From Lachnospiraceae bacterium UBA1718 (GTDB lineage Bacteria > Bacillota > Clostridia > Lachnospirales > Lachnospiraceae): 5,237 nt of DNA. The stretch lies in contig DCIU01000001.1 of NCBI GenBank assembly GCA_002317245.1, positions 8,751 through 13,987 of the forward strand, read 5' to 3'. Of this stretch, positions 4,945-5,237 are shown piece after piece; positions within the stretch are counted from its first letter, which is position 1, and every line of letters starts with the position of its first letter. The notes under the pieces are model-generated. The model saw only the letters and a program-made list of their open reading frames with translations. It was not told where the DNA came from and did not search any database. The position numbers and the translations under genes were made by a program.

Positions 4945-5237
4945 ATGGCAGAAATAATACAGATAGACAACAATACATGGCGCTTGGAGGATGGGCACGT
5001 GCGCTTCTTCCTGCTTGAGGGCGAGGATAAGGCAGCCCTTCTGGACAGTGGAGTGAGCAGCCCTGATGCAAAAGAGCTTGCGACTGCACTTACCGATAAG
5101 CCACTAATACTTGTTAATACCCATGGGGATGGTGATCATACCTCAGGCACAGGTGCCTTCGATAAGGTATATATGGCAGCAGAGGATTATATTAACTGCC
5201 ATATGGCGGATAAGTATCCTGGCACAGAATTAGCTGA
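4945..5237 (+). CDS. MBL-fold metallo-hydrolase, 3'-partial
   Basis: The first 97 codons of a metallo-beta-lactamase-fold hydrolase; the frame runs off the window end, and full-length relatives are usually over 200 residues. The N-terminus shows the expected beta-strand pattern: WRLEDGHVRFFLLEG (12-26), then ALLDSGVSSPDAKEL (31-45) with the LLDSG motif, then LILVNTHGDGDHTSG (54-68). That last segment is the metal-binding HxHxDH motif in variant form: His60, Asp62, Asp64, His65, with Asp replacing the second His. The start at 4945 is supported by AAGGA at 4936-4940, with a short 4-nt spacer. The 30-nt gap after the prepilin peptidase has no terminator, so co-transcription is likely, although no functional link is evident. 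The substrate cannot be assigned. Confidence 0.88.
   Translation, partial: MAEIIQIDNNTWRLEDGHVRFFLLEGEDKAALLDSGVSSPDAKELATALTDKPLILVNTHGDGDHTSGTGAFDKVYMAAEDYINCHMADKYPGTELA

Noticed and set aside
1..5237. CRISPR array, insertion sequence or transposase
   Set aside because: No regularly spaced repeats, no transposase-like protein and no terminal inverted repeats were seen.

Overview
All recognisable genes in this 5.2 kb window lie on the + strand. The organism looks like a low-to-medium GC Gram-positive anaerobe of the class Clostridia, probably Lachnospiraceae. This rests on protein style (GlpK, the split threonine/serine exporter, the A24 prepilin peptidase), strong purine-rich ribosome binding sites and tight gene packing. 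It is an inference from memory of these families, not a search result.

Layout: (1) 1-987 holds the end of a two-gene membrane exporter of the ThrE type, a truncated large subunit (YjjP/DUF1212-like) followed by a complete small subunit (YjjB/DUF3815-like). The two are probably translationally coupled. (2) 988-1201 is a spacer with a candidate promoter, a small inverted repeat ending in a T8 run, and a strong RBS. (3) 1202-2182 is a complete RhuM-family gene. It is visibly more AT-rich than its neighbours and is the best candidate for horizontally acquired DNA here. It carries a perfect 27-nt palindrome inside its coding sequence. (4) 2249-3742 is glpK (glycerol kinase), complete, with all catalytic motifs. 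At the position where PTS-controlled Gram-positive glycerol kinases carry the phosphorylated histidine it has Asn. (5) 3743-3985 holds a strong intrinsic terminator. One terminator arm is repeated 73 nt downstream, so an alternative pairing is possible. (6) 3986-4126 is a 46-codon unrecognised ORF that overlaps by ATGA a complete type IV prepilin peptidase gene (4123-4914). (7) 4945 to the window end is the N-terminal part of a metallo-beta-lactamase-fold hydrolase with a variant metal motif.

Functionally this is a mixed neighbourhood: amino-acid or organic-acid export, a mobile-type RhuM gene, glycerol catabolism, and a small operon with prepilin processing and an MBL hydrolase. No complete new multi-gene system is visible. 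The points most worth a second look are the palindrome inside the RhuM gene, the three-arm structure after glpK, and the tiny ORF coupled to the prepilin peptidase.
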